Below, piece by piece: positions 35,756 through 42,654 of a stretch of 64,000 bases of DNA. The stretch covers positions 124,001 through 188,000 of the forward strand of contig NZ_JBFONT020000004.1 of the NCBI RefSeq assembly GCF_040779325.2, given 5' to 3'. The first letter of the stretch is position 1; each line of letters begins with the position of its first letter. The position numbers were made by a program, and so were the translations under genes. The notes under the pieces are model-generated. The model worked only from the letters and a program-made list of their open reading frames with translations, made no database searches and was not told the origin of the DNA. This DNA is from Aestuariibius violaceus (lineage in GTDB: Bacteria; Pseudomonadota; Alphaproteobacteria; Rhodobacterales; Rhodobacteraceae).

Positions 35756-36157
35756 TTAACCGGCGTCTTGTGACAAGGCTTGGCGGATCTCCGCCGGGAT
35801 CCGCGCAGGCCGCCCTTCCGCTGACAGAACGGCGATGGTCACTTCGGCCTCGAACAGCCGCTCCTCCCCGCGACGAACCACCTGACCCACGACAAACTTC
35901 GCCCGCCCGATCTCCTTCGGGATCGTCTCGACCACCAGCAGATCGTCATACCGCCCCGGCGCCAGATAATCCGCCACCACCCGTCGCACGACGAAGACCA
36001 GCCCATGCACCTCCTTCATCGCCACCTGATCGATCCCCAGCTCGCGCACCCATTCGCTCCGCGCGCGTTCGATGAAGCGCAGGTAATTGGCGTAATAGAC
36101 AACCCCACCGAAATCGGTGTCCTCGTAATAGACCCGGATCTGCATCCGATGGCTCAT
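35756..36157 (-). CDS. ybgC: Tol-Pal-associated acyl-CoA thioesterase YbgC
   Basis: This 133-aa hotdog-fold thioesterase has the family signature VYYEDTDFGGVVYYANYLRFIERARSEW, with catalytic Asp15. It is the usual first member of tol-pal clusters and acts on short acyl-CoA or acyl-ACP near phospholipid metabolism. Its ATG overlaps the stop of the unknown gene upstream by 4 bases, which suggests translational coupling. Length and motifs are normal. Confidence 0.95.
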   Translation of the reverse strand: MSHRMQIRVYYEDTDFGGVVYYANYLRFIERARSEWVRELGIDQVAMKEVHGLVFVVRRVVADYLAPGRYDDLLVVETIPKEIGRAKFVVGQVVRRGEERLFEAEVTIAVLSAEGRPARIPAEIRQALSQDAG

Positions 36158-36780
36158 TGCGCCCGTCCCAACCGCGCCGCCAGCCGCAGCGCATGGCTCG
36201 CATCACCCGCCGCGGCGGGCATCACCGGATCATAGGCCGCCCGCACGACCTCGGCGATCTCGGGCTTCAGGATCACCCGCCCCTCGCCCACGACGGCCAG
36301 GGGCGAGACGTCGGTGAATGCCCGATCCGACCAGAGCAGCATCATCTGCACGGCCTGGCTCAGCGCCAGCGTCTCCGCAGGAACCGCCTGCAGATGCGCA
36401 TCCATCCGGATCAGAACGAAACACGCCCGGATCGCTCCAGCCTCATCAAACCGGAACACCCGGTACTGGTTCGCCTCCGCCTCTTCCAGCCGCGTGAGCA
36501 ACCCGTCGAACCCCGCGATCAGCCGATCAAGGTTCGGCACCCACCGCAACTCCGACCACGCCGTGCAGAAAAAGATCAGAAGGTTCGCCCCCAACTCCGG
36601 GTCCGTCTCCGCCATCCGGTGATCCGCCAAGGTAACCACCGCCTCGATCGCCCCTTTGAAGACCGACAGCGTCTCCTCCTCGACCCCGAATACCACCGGC
36701 ACGATCGGCCGGCCCCAGCGGGCAAACGCATAGCTGCCGTCGCTCCGCGTGAACAGCGCCTCGACGCCCGCCTCCGTCAC
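36154..36780 (-). CDS. Conserved protein of unknown function between ruvB and ybgC
   Basis: This 208-aa soluble protein has no motif I can name. It is Ala/Leu/Glu-rich and probably mostly helical, with blocks such as SYAFARWGRPIVPVVFGV, LGANLLIFFCTAWSELRWVPNLDRLI, RVFRFDEAGAIRACFVLIRMD and EIAEVVRAAYDPVMP. The GTG at 36780 is chosen because GAGGGGG lies 6 bases upstream. The ATG at 36828 would draw the first 16 residues from a dispersed repeat. It is coupled to ybgC by a 4-base overlap and separated from ruvB by repeat copy C, so it likely works in the envelope or fatty-acyl context of tol-pal. Function unknown. Confidence 0.78.
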   Translation of the reverse strand: MTEAGVEALFTRSDGSYAFARWGRPIVPVVFGVEEETLSVFKGAIEAVVTLADHRMAETDPELGANLLIFFCTAWSELRWVPNLDRLIAGFDGLLTRLEEAEANQYRVFRFDEAGAIRACFVLIRMDAHLQAVPAETLALSQAVQMMLLWSDRAFTDVSPLAVVGEGRVILKPEIAEVVRAAYDPVMPAAAGDASHALRLAARLGRAQ

Positions 36781-36794
36781 GGACGACCCCCTCG

Positions 36795-36910
36795 CTTCAT
36801 CTGGCCACAAATACTCAAAGCCACCCACACCGAACCGGCAGCCATCCGCAATGCGGCCGGGCGGGTGGGCGCTCGTGCCGCAGGCACGGCGGGCATCCGC
36901 GGCCGCTCAC
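36795..36910. repeat. Composite dispersed repeat, copy C
   Basis: Two conserved parts are visible: CTTCATCTGGCC..AAATACTC at 36795-36816, and a 61-base part at 36850-36910 that is almost identical to 41889-41950 (copy D). The second part contains a CGTGCC-TGC-GGCACG hairpin. On the gene strand it begins at the ruvB stop codon and ends just before the ribosome-binding site of the next gene, so it occupies the whole gap. Confidence 0.88.
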
Positions 36911-37929
36911 AGCAACAAATCCCCGTCGGCCTTTGGCGCCTCCAGCCCCAGATGCCGCCACGCCCGCTGCGCCAGCATCCGGCCCCGCGGTGTCCGCTGG
37001 ATGAATCCCTGCTGCAGCAGATAGGGCTCGATCACCTCCTCCAGCGCATCCCGGCTTTCGCTGAGTGCGGCCGAAAGCGTTTCGATCCCGACCGGCCCGC
37101 CGCCGTAATTCTCCGCGATCAGCCGCAGATACCGCCGGTCCGCCCCGTCGAGCCCCGCTTCATCCACACCCAGCCGCGTCAAAGACCGCGCAGCCAGATC
37201 CTCCGTCACGCGTCCGCCGCCTTCGACCACGGCGAAGTCCACGACCCGGCGCAGCAGCCGCCCGGCGATCCGCGGCGTCCCCCGCGCGCGCCGCGCGATC
37301 TCCCGCGCGCCACCCTCATCGGTCGTCACGCTGAGCAAGCGCGCCCCCCGCGTGACGATCGAATGCAACTCCTCGACCGTATAGAATTGCAGACGCGTCG
37401 GGATCCCGAACCGGTCCCGCAGTGGCGTCGTCAGAAGACCCATCCGCGTCGTTGCGCCGACCAGAGTAAACGGCTGCAACTCGATCCGCACCGTCCGCGC
37501 CGCGGGCCCTTCGCCGATCACCAGATCCAGCTCGAAATCCTCGAGTGCCGGATAAAGCACCTCCTCCACCACCGGGTTCAGCCGGTGGATCTCGTCGATG
37601 AACAGCACGTCGCGGGCTTCGAGATTGGTCAGGATCGCCGCCAGATCCCCCGCCTTGGCCAGCACTGGCCCGCTCGTCATCCGAAAGTTCACGCCCAGCT
37701 CGCGCGCCACGATCTGCGCCAGCGTCGTCTTGCCCAGCCCCGGAGGACCATGGAACAGCGTATGATCCATCGCCTGCCCGCGCGTCCGGGCGCTTTCGAT
37801 GAACACCTTGAGGTTCGCCCGCGCCTCCGCCTGCCCGATGAACTCGTCCAGGCTCTGCGGCCGCAAGGCGCGGTCCGCGTCCTCGGGCTGCCGTTCGGGG
37901 CGAAGGTCGGGATCGGGCGTGAGGGTCAT
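36907..37929 (-). CDS. ruvB: Holliday junction branch migration ATPase RuvB
   Basis: This 340-aa protein has the family N-terminus (LRPERQPEDADRALRPQSLDEFIGQ) and Walker A GPPGLGKTT (61-69). Walker B is LFIDEIHRLN, the sensor GATTRMGLLTTPLRDRFG is intact, and the winged-helix C-terminus includes GFIQRTPRGR. It drives branch migration with RuvA. I place the start at 37929 because GGGGAC lies 7 bases upstream and the family begins there; an ATG at 37947 is also in frame. Unlike most clusters it is separated from ruvA by 316 bases of palindromic sequence. Confidence 0.97.
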   Translation of the reverse strand: MTLTPDPDLRPERQPEDADRALRPQSLDEFIGQAEARANLKVFIESARTRGQAMDHTLFHGPPGLGKTTLAQIVARELGVNFRMTSGPVLAKAGDLAAILTNLEARDVLFIDEIHRLNPVVEEVLYPALEDFELDLVIGEGPAARTVRIELQPFTLVGATTRMGLLTTPLRDRFGIPTRLQFYTVEELHSIVTRGARLLSVTTDEGGAREIARRARGTPRIAGRLLRRVVDFAVVEGGGRVTEDLAARSLTRLGVDEAGLDGADRRYLRLIAENYGGGPVGIETLSAALSESRDALEEVIEPYLLQQGFIQRTPRGRMLAQRAWRHLGLEAPKADGDLLL

Positions 37930-38245
37930 GCCAAAGTCCCCGACCATATCGCCAATTTGGCGCTCCGCTTAGTAGCCATGATCCGCCCGGCGTTCACGCC
38001 GGGCAGCGCCCGACCCGCCCCCCACGGGGGTGAGCGCCGAAACAGAAATCGTCCAGTGGACGATTTCCGGCGTGAACGGGCAGAGCCCAGCGCTTCTCCA
38101 CGCTCTGCAAAAAGCACAAAGGTCTCTGGAGCTTGCAACGACACGACTAGCTCAACCCCGCCCCGTCGGGTCGGGCGCTGCCCTCCGCACCAAGCGGAAC
38201 GCTCTGAAGAAGAACAGGCTGGTGCAAAAACGCTCACGCCCCGCC
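37930..38245. repeat. Palindrome-rich insertion between ruvA and ruvB
   Basis: There is no credible gene here. Visible structure includes a 17-bp perfect inverted repeat (38001-38017 with 38167-38183) and a 10-bp-stem palindrome GAAATCGTCC-AGT-GGACGATTTC (38045-38067). There is also a 7-bp hairpin CCCGGCG-TTCA-CGCCGGG (37986-38003), CGCCAA-T-TTGGCG (37950-37962), and a 12-bp inverted repeat (37991-38002 with 38067-38078). This looks like an inserted REP- or MITE-like element; it may also end the ruvCA transcript. Confidence 0.7.
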
Positions 38246-38899
38246 CTACCCCTTCGGCGCCAACAGCCGCAAGGCCTGCCGGATCAGCGCCTCGGTCCCC
38301 GCCTCCGGCTCGGCCGAGGCCGCCTCGGCCACCGCCCGCGCCGCCTCCGACGGCGCATAACCCAGATTGCCCAAAGCCGACAAAGCCTCCGCCTCAGCCC
38401 CGCCCGACGCCCGCGGCGTTGCCACGGCCACCGGCGCACCGACCTCCACAACCTCCTCGGACACAGGCGCAGCCACGGCCGCCCCCATCGCCATCACCGC
38501 AGGCGCCTTGTCCTTCAGCTCGTTCACCACCCGCTGCGCCGTCTTCGGCCCCACGCCCTTGGCCGCCGCGATCGCCGACCAGTCGCCTATCGCAATCGCC
38601 CGGCCCACCGCATCCGGCCCCAGCACGCCCAGGATCGCCATCGATGCCTTCGCGCCGATCCCCTGCACGCCCATCAGCAACCGGTGCCATTCCTTCTCGG
38701 CCAGCGTCATGAACCCGAAAAGCTGCAGCAGATCCTCCCGCACCAGCAGATCGGTATAAAGCGACACCGCCTCGCCCACCGGTGGCAAGGCCATCGCCAC
38801 CCGGTCCGAGACATAAACGATATACCCGACCCCGCGCACATCGATCAGCACGTGATCCGCCGCGCGATACTCCAGCCGCCCCGTCAGCCGCCCGATCAT
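38246..38899 (-). CDS. ruvA: Holliday junction DNA-binding protein RuvA
   Basis: This 217-aa protein has the RuvA N-terminal OB domain (MIGRLTGRLEYRAADHVLIDVRGVGYIVYVS). Helix-hairpin-helix motifs follow (LLMGVQGIGAKASMAILGVLG and AIAAAKGVGPKTAQRVVNELKDK). After a long Ala/Val/Pro-rich linker comes the C-terminal RuvB-binding domain (ALSALGNLGYAPSEAARAVAEA). It binds Holliday junctions as a tetramer. The ATG at 38899 overlaps the ruvC stop (ATGA). Confidence 0.97.
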   Translation of the reverse strand: MIGRLTGRLEYRAADHVLIDVRGVGYIVYVSDRVAMALPPVGEAVSLYTDLLVREDLLQLFGFMTLAEKEWHRLLMGVQGIGAKASMAILGVLGPDAVGRAIAIGDWSAIAAAKGVGPKTAQRVVNELKDKAPAVMAMGAAVAAPVSEEVVEVGAPVAVATPRASGGAEAEALSALGNLGYAPSEAARAVAEAASAEPEAGTEALIRQALRLLAPKG

Positions 38900-39402
38900 C
38901 CGATAGCCCGCCGCATTACAGCCTCCAGCGACGTCCCGCTCCCCGCATGATGGGCATGGCAAATCGCCAAAGCCAACGCATCCGCCGCATCCGCGCTCTC
39001 GGGCAACGCCCCCGGCAGTTGCAGCCGCACCATATGCGCCACCTGCTGCTTCTGCGCATGTCCCACGCCGACCACCGTCTTCTTCACCCGGTTCGGCGCA
39101 TATTCCACGACCGCCAGCCCCGCCTTCGCCGGCACCAGCAACGCCACCCCCCGCGCCTGCCCCAGCTTCAGCGTCCCCCGGGCATCGGAATTGACGAAAA
39201 CCTCTTCTACCGCCGCGCAATCGGGCCCGAACCGCGCAAGCACATCGACCAACCCGTCATGCAAAGCCAACAACCGCTCCGCCAGGCTTCCGCTCTCAGA
39301 CCGGCAGACCCCGCTGGCCACGTAGGAGAGCCGCCCGCCAGAGGCGTCGATCACCCCCCAGCCCATATTCCGAAGACCGGGATCGATTCCCAAAATGCGC
39401 AT
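38896..39402 (-). CDS. ruvC: Holliday junction resolvase RuvC
   Basis: This 168-aa nuclease starts MRILGIDPGLRNMGWGVI with the first catalytic Asp, and continues with VEEVFVNSDARGTLKLGQARGVALL (second acid) and the C-terminal DAADALALAICHAH acidic pair. It cuts Holliday junctions in the complex with RuvAB. It is the first gene of the ruvCA(B) run on the minus strand, coupled to ruvA by a 4-base overlap. About 286 bases without a gene separate it from the divergent DUF1127 gene. Confidence 0.97.
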   Translation of the reverse strand: MRILGIDPGLRNMGWGVIDASGGRLSYVASGVCRSESGSLAERLLALHDGLVDVLARFGPDCAAVEEVFVNSDARGTLKLGQARGVALLVPAKAGLAVVEYAPNRVKKTVVGVGHAQKQQVAHMVRLQLPGALPESADAADALALAICHAHHAGSGTSLEAVMRRAIG

Positions 39403-39688
39403 GTTCTGCCCGTCCTGCTCGACGTTTTTTCGTGCCTAGCACGAAAGGCGAACATCTGGAAAGCGGGCCTGTAAGCGACACCCCAATCAACCGATGCCGA
39501 AAAACGACGCAGACCCGCTTGTTTCCGACACAGGCACCCTTGAGAACCGTCGATATTTCATCGCGTTACGTCGCTTTTTCGCTATGCAGTTTCGGCAGAC
39601 GACCCATGCAGAAATAACGCTTCTCGCCGGATATCTTCCCTGCTACCGCCCAAAAAAACGTCAATCCAAGAACGAAGGAGCCCCGAGC

Positions 39689-39862
39689 ATGACTGCCGCG
39701 ATCTTCATCCCCCGTACCGGGCCTCTTGGCCGTGCCGCCGCCGCCATCGCCGAATGGCAGAACCGTCGGGCCGCCGAAAAGATGCTGCGCAGCTTCTCTG
39801 CGCGCGAACTTGCCGATCTCGGCCTCAGCCTCAGCGATTGCGACAGCCTCGCCCGCCGCTAA
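39689..39862 (+). CDS. DUF1127 small protein
   Basis: This 57-aa protein has the DUF1127 helix pair (AAAAIAEWQNRRAAEKMLRSFSARELADLGLSLSDCDSLARR), with the RSFSARELADLGLS signature. Such Arg-rich small proteins in alphaproteobacteria are linked to phosphate, C1 metabolism and RNA turnover, sometimes as RNA binders. The ATG at 39689 is chosen because GAAGGAG lies 8 bases upstream; the open frame back to 39494 has no family support. A strong bidirectional terminator follows at 39882. Confidence 0.88.
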   Translation: MTAAIFIPRTGPLGRAAAAIAEWQNRRAAEKMLRSFSARELADLGLSLSDCDSLARR

Positions 39863-39881
39863 GGCACCCGGAACGCAAAAG

Positions 39882-39917
39882 AAAAGGCCGCGCGGATCAA
39901 TTCCAGCGCGGCCTTTT
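39882..39917. terminator. Bidirectional terminator between the DUF1127 and membrane-protein genes
   Basis: A 12-bp stem (AAAAGGCCGCGC, 39882-39893, with GCGCGGCCTTTT, 39906-39917) has a 12-base loop and A/T tails on both sides. It can serve both convergent genes. Confidence 0.88.
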
Positions 39918-39935
39918 GCTTGACGTCGGCAGAAA

Positions 39936-40283
39936 TTACAGCGCGTAGCGCTGCATCATCTCCACAATCCAGAGCGTCACCGGCTCGGTCTGCATCAGCA
40001 TCCCGCCGGCCTGTTCGACAGAGGTCCCCGCCGCGAGCGTCTCCACGCGGGACTGATATTCAGTCGGACCAAGGCTAATGAAAAGGAACGCCTTGAAAAG
40101 AAACACGGCTGCGACAAGGAAAACGAGCGCCTTGATCGGAAAACGCGGCAATTGGCGCCGCGGCCGGGCCATGATCAGCCCGTCATGGCTCACCGAGTGA
40201 ACCACGCCTCCCTTTTTCATTTTCAGGTGCTGGCGCTGGATGCGCTTCACCCGCTTGTCGAAGACGGCATGACTGGCAGTCAT
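39936..40283 (-). CDS. Small membrane protein of unknown function
   Basis: This 115-aa protein has a basic N-terminus (VFDKRVKRIQRQHLKMKKGGVVHSVSHDGLIMARPRRQLP), one transmembrane helix (IKALVFLVAAVFLFKAFLFISL) and a ~55-residue C-terminal part, probably periplasmic. I do not recognise the family. Three in-frame ATGs are tandem at the start; the third (40283) is best placed 7 bases after GTGGAG. It is separated from prmA upstream by 120 bases and converges on the DUF1127 gene. Confidence 0.75.
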   Translation of the reverse strand: MTASHAVFDKRVKRIQRQHLKMKKGGVVHSVSHDGLIMARPRRQLPRFPIKALVFLVAAVFLFKAFLFISLGPTEYQSRVETLAAGTSVEQAGGMLMQTEPVTLWIVEMMQRYAL

Positions 40284-40403
40284 CATCATGCTCCACTGTT
40301 AAAGACAGGGCCCCCACCCTGACGGTGTTCGTTAGAATTTTACATCAATTGCGTCAACATTGTGGCAAGGACGGCGGATTGAAGGCTGATCGGCGGATTT
40401 GCC

Positions 40404-41273
40404 TCAGTTCTTCCTTAACGTCAGGGTCATCCAGTCAACAATTCTCTCCTGGTTGTCCAGATTGAACCCGTTTCGGAGATAAACGCCCAAAACTTCCTCG
40501 GCCTGCTCCGCCAGAATCCCCGAAAGGATCGCGACCCCACCAGAATCGGTCCGTGCCGCGATCTCCGGGGCCAGGTCGATCAGCGGCCCTTTCAGGATAT
40601 TGGCGAAGACCAGATCGAACGGTGCCGCCGCCGCGATCTCGGGCGCATCGAACCCCGCCGCTTCCACGCAGGTCACAAGGCCCTGCAATCCATTCGCCGC
40701 CACATTCGCGCGCGCCACCTCGACCGCCACCGGATCCAGATCGCCCGCCACGACCGGTTGCCCCCACAGCCGCGCCGCCGCCATCGCCAGAACGGCGGTC
40801 CCGCAGCCGATATCGGCCACCCGGCTGCCCGCAACCCCATCCGAAGCCAACCGGTCGAGCGCGCGCAGGCACCCCAGGGTCGTCCCGTGATGCCCCGTCC
40901 CGAAGGCCATCGCCGCATCGATCAGTAGGCCGATCCGCCCCTCCGGCACCTTCTCCGCATCGTGGCTGCCATAAAGGAAGAACCGCCCCGCCTCGACAGG
41001 CGCCAGCTCCCGCTGGACATGGGCGACCCAATCCGTCTCCGGCAGCTCCGATACGGCAAAATCGCGTGCTCCATGGGCCGCGGCCAAAAGCGCCAGCCCG
41101 CCCGCATCCGGCGGCGCCACAAAGTAGCCGCCGACCTCCCAAAGCCCGCTGCCATCCTCGATCTCGAACACGCCGACACCGACGGGCGCCGGATCCAGCC
41201 GCTCCATCGCCGCGCCCAACGCCTCTGCCGGGGCGCGCCCGTCCAAAGTCGTCAAGGCCGTAAAGGTCGTCAT
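40404..41273 (-). CDS. prmA: Ribosomal protein L11 methyltransferase
   Basis: This 289-aa protein has the PrmA layout: an N-terminal substrate-recognition domain and a Rossmann methyltransferase with MAFGTGHHGTTLGCLRAL, VADIGCGTAVLAMAAARLWGQPVVAGDLDPVAVEVARANV and the active-site motif FDLVFANILKGPLIDLAPEI. It trimethylates L11. The start at 41273 follows the family N-terminus; a longer frame back to 41369 overlaps the acetyltransferase gene and is rejected. It lies 7 bases after the acetyltransferase stop. Confidence 0.95.
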   Translation of the reverse strand: MTTFTALTTLDGRAPAEALGAAMERLDPAPVGVGVFEIEDGSGLWEVGGYFVAPPDAGGLALLAAAHGARDFAVSELPETDWVAHVQRELAPVEAGRFFLYGSHDAEKVPEGRIGLLIDAAMAFGTGHHGTTLGCLRALDRLASDGVAGSRVADIGCGTAVLAMAAARLWGQPVVAGDLDPVAVEVARANVAANGLQGLVTCVEAAGFDAPEIAAAAPFDLVFANILKGPLIDLAPEIAARTDSGGVAILSGILAEQAEEVLGVYLRNGFNLDNQERIVDWMTLTLRKN

Positions 41274-41280
41274 CCGCGGC

Positions 41281-41805
41281 CTATATCGCGCGCGCCGGAA
41301 CACCCGCAACCCGGGCGCCCTCCGGAACGTCGCGCGAAACGACAGAGCCCGCGCCAACGATCGCCCCATCCCCGACCGTCACACCGGGCAGCACGATCGC
41401 CCCGCCGCCGATCCACACATCCCGCCCGATGGTCACAGGCAAGGCCCGCTCGATCCCGGCCCGCCGCCTCGAAGGGTCGCGATGGTGATCGGCACAATAA
41501 AGGTGAACCCCCGGCCCCAGCATCGACCCTGCCCCGATCGTCACCGCCGCACTGTCAAGCACCACGCATCCCGCATTAAGATACACCCCATCCCCAAGCG
41601 TGATGTTGATGCCGTAGCTGCAATGGAACGGCGCCTCGATCCAGACATCTGCGCCCACTGCAGCGAAAAGCGCGCCCAACAGCGGAAAGACCGCGCCCCG
41701 CGCGTCCGGCTCTGCGGTGTTATGCGCATGGACGGCCCGCCGCGCCGCTTGCCGCATGACCTCGTATTCCGGCTCCAGGCAGGAGTACCACTCACCGCTT
41801 CCCAT
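41281..41805 (-). CDS. Sugar/maltose O-acetyltransferase (hexapeptide-repeat family)
   Basis: This 174-aa protein has the maltose acetyltransferase N-terminal motif (MGSGEWYSCLEPEYEVMRQAARRAVHAHN) and left-handed beta-helix hexapeptide repeats. The active-site His lies in GVHLYCADHHRDPSRR, followed by IGRDVWIGGGAIVLPGVTVGDGAIVGAGSVVSRDVP. It would acetylate a sugar from acetyl-CoA. The ATG at 41805 gives the standard N-terminus; the frame to 41886 is translated from repeat copy D. It is followed by prmA after 7 bases. Confidence 0.93.
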   Translation of the reverse strand: MGSGEWYSCLEPEYEVMRQAARRAVHAHNTAEPDARGAVFPLLGALFAAVGADVWIEAPFHCSYGINITLGDGVYLNAGCVVLDSAAVTIGAGSMLGPGVHLYCADHHRDPSRRRAGIERALPVTIGRDVWIGGGAIVLPGVTVGDGAIVGAGSVVSRDVPEGARVAGVPARAI

Positions 41806-41822
41806 CACGGCCCGTGCGGTCA

Positions 41823-41950
41823 CTTCATCTGGCTCCAAATACTCAAATCCCGCCAAACCGCCATCGCACCGCCTGCAGCAAGGCACCGAATGCGGCTGGG
41901 CGGGTGGGCGCTCGTGCCGCAGGCACGGCGGGCACCCGGCCGCCGCTCAC
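41823..41950. repeat. Composite dispersed repeat, copy D
   Basis: It has the same parts and orientation as copy C: CTTCATCTGGC..CAAATACTCAAA at 41823-41847 and the 62-base conserved part at 41889-41950. The CGTGCC-TGC-GGCACG hairpin is included. It begins at the msrA stop codon on the gene strand and fills the gap to the acetyltransferase gene. Confidence 0.88.
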
Positions 41951-42600
41951 GCGCCGGTGCCGATCGGGCAGCTCACCCCGGTGCCGCCGATCCCGCAATA
42001 GCCGTTCGGGTTCTTCGCCAGATATTGCTGATGGTAATCCTCGGCCATGTAGAACTCCCCGGCTTCCGCGATCTCCGTGGTCACCGGCCCATAGCCCGCC
42101 GCGCCCAGCCGCGGCGCAAACGCGTCCTTCGACGCCTCCGCCGCTGCCTTCTGCGCGTCGTTCACATAATAAACGCCCGACCGGTATTGCGTCCCCCGGT
42201 CATTGCCCTGCCGCATGCCCTGCGTCGGGTCATGCCCTTCCCAGAACACCCTCAGCAGCTCGTCATAGGAGATCACGGCGGGATCATAGACCACCCGCAC
42301 CAGCTCGTTATGGCCCGTCCGCCCGGTGCAGACCTCCTCGTAGGTCGGGTTCGGCGTATAGCCCGCCCCGTAGCCCACCATGGTCAGCCACACGCCGTCG
42401 AGCGTCCAGAACATCCGCTCCACGCCCCAGAAGCAGCCCATCCCGAAAACGGCGACCTCCATCCCCTCGGGCACGTCCAGCGTCAGCGGCCGGTCATAAA
42501 CGAAATGCGTCTTCGCCGTGGGGATCGGCTGGTCCCGCCCGGGCAGAGCATTCTCCGGCGCCACCATCTCCACCGGCTTGCGGCTCATCAGATTGAACAT
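41947..42600 (-). CDS. msrA: Peptide-methionine (S)-S-oxide reductase MsrA
   Basis: This 217-aa enzyme has the catalytic motif GCFWGVE (Cys56), VGYGAGYTPNPTYEEVCTGRTGHNELVRVVYDP and the C-terminal EDYHQQYLAKNPNGYCG with the resolving Cys. It repairs oxidised methionine. A strong ribosome-binding site (AAGGAGG) lies 7 bases before the ATG at 42600. The N-terminal ~48 residues are an extension common to MsrA of the E. coli size class. Its stop codon lies inside repeat copy D. Confidence 0.96.
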   Translation of the reverse strand: MFNLMSRKPVEMVAPENALPGRDQPIPTAKTHFVYDRPLTLDVPEGMEVAVFGMGCFWGVERMFWTLDGVWLTMVGYGAGYTPNPTYEEVCTGRTGHNELVRVVYDPAVISYDELLRVFWEGHDPTQGMRQGNDRGTQYRSGVYYVNDAQKAAAEASKDAFAPRLGAAGYGPVTTEIAEAGEFYMAEDYHQQYLAKNPNGYCGIGGTGVSCPIGTGA

Positions 42601-42654
42601 CGTCGGCCTCCTTGCCTCACTCCCTGCAGATATAGGGCCCGTCCGCCCCACCGG

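Noticed and set aside
36781..36828. Upstream extension of the ybgC-coupled gene to an ATG at 36828
   Set aside because: The added residues are the translated dispersed repeat; a strong ribosome-binding site supports the GTG at 36780.
37926..38237. A 103-aa minus-strand open frame between ruvA and ruvB
   Set aside because: It is made of the inverted repeats and palindromes of the interval, has no ribosome-binding site and no recognisable features.
36157..38712. An 851-aa open frame on the plus strand across ruvB, the palindromic interval and part of ruvA
   Set aside because: It is antisense to ruvB and ruvA and runs through repeats; the product is Arg/Pro-rich with no domain.
40320..40370. 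Minus-strand TTGACG with a weak -10 (TAACGA) upstream of the 115-aa membrane protein
   Set aside because: Only the -35 is convincing; the -10 matches too few consensus bases to report as a promoter.
41806..41886. Upstream extension of the acetyltransferase to 41886
   Set aside because: The extension again is translated repeat sequence, and the family N-terminus begins at 41805.
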